Source: Diplonema papillatum
Lineage: Eukaryota > Euglenozoa > Diplonemea > Diplonemida > Diplonemidae
DNA length: 64,000 nucleotides
Assembly (NCBI GenBank): GCA_030068145.1
Contig: JAPJBO010000007.1
Coordinates: 62,001-126,000 of the forward strand
Direction of reading: 5' to 3'
The translations under genes and the position numbers were made by a program. Below are positions 63,712 through 64,000 of this stretch, piece by piece. Positions within the stretch are counted from its first letter, which is position 1; each line of letters starts with the position of its first letter. Under the pieces are notes generated by a model. The model had not been told where the DNA came from. It was given only the letters and a program-made list of their open reading frames with translations, and did not search any database.

Positions 63712-64000
63712 GTAAACGAGGTGCCAATCACGCGCTGCCGACCGCCCGTCTCTTCTCGTAGCAGATTATAATGCGTTCGAGTGCCGTCTGCACCGGTTTC
63801 AACCGGACAAGACTCCAGAAGAATTCGGGTCCTCGTTGCAATGGTGGGGCACTGGCACCATGCGCTACCGCAGAGAAACAGGCACTCTGAACATCCGCGC
63901 GGCGTTGACTCAGTTAGTGATTCTTGTCCAAGCACTGAGTCTTCTCAATCGCCTTCATTCCATACAACGGCCGAACTTGAAGATGAAGATCACTCCAAGG

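Overview
The window looks like nuclear DNA of a unicellular eukaryote. It has GT-AG introns with CTAAC/CTAAT-type branch sites, GC-rich exons set in less GC-rich and very repeat-rich flanks, and genes of eukaryotic cell biology: a kinesin-3, the exocyst subunit EXO70, the ribosome-biogenesis AAA ATPase NVL/Rix7, ankyrin-repeat proteins and an isoprenylcysteine-methylesterase-like hydrolase. The presence of EXO70 argues against an alveolate. A short antisense 18S rRNA 3' end differs from the usual eukaryotic sequence at paired positions, so the lineage is probably divergent. I do not assign a species. All supported complete genes are on the + strand.

Layout. 1-15.7 kb: no well-supported gene; dispersed repeats, hairpins and several inverted-repeat (MITE-like) elements. 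15.7-18.1 kb: a small orphan exon and an alpha/beta hydrolase gene. 19.8-28.1 kb: an ankyrin gene whose 3-kb first intron holds a 1.8-kb inverted-repeat element with a 6-bp target duplication and its own small ORF, then a second ankyrin coding unit preceded by a truncated copy of itself. 28.9-31.6 kb: a two-exon gene with a possible PH-like N-terminus. 32.6-36.5 kb: a three-exon kinesin-3 whose first intron holds the rRNA fragment. 36.5-48.8 kb: repeats and one plausible coding exon. 48.9-51.2 kb: EXO70 followed by decaying copies of its own 3' end. 52.1-63.4 kb: NVL in five exons, with 19-, 132- and 129-bp satellite arrays inside its introns. 63.4-64 kb: start of a secreted cysteine-rich (ShKT-like) protein.

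Neighbouring genes show no operon logic. What unites the window is its architecture. Five genes are flanked by partial copies of their own 5' or 3' ends: truncated copies upstream of the start, or decaying copies downstream of the stop. Three unrelated introns share a common 3'-end module. A short leader motif recurs upstream of the hydrolase and both ankyrin-unit starts. The most distinctive item is the element at 20740-22560. All exon joins below were derived by eye from splice signals, reading phase and protein-family fit; none has transcript support here.
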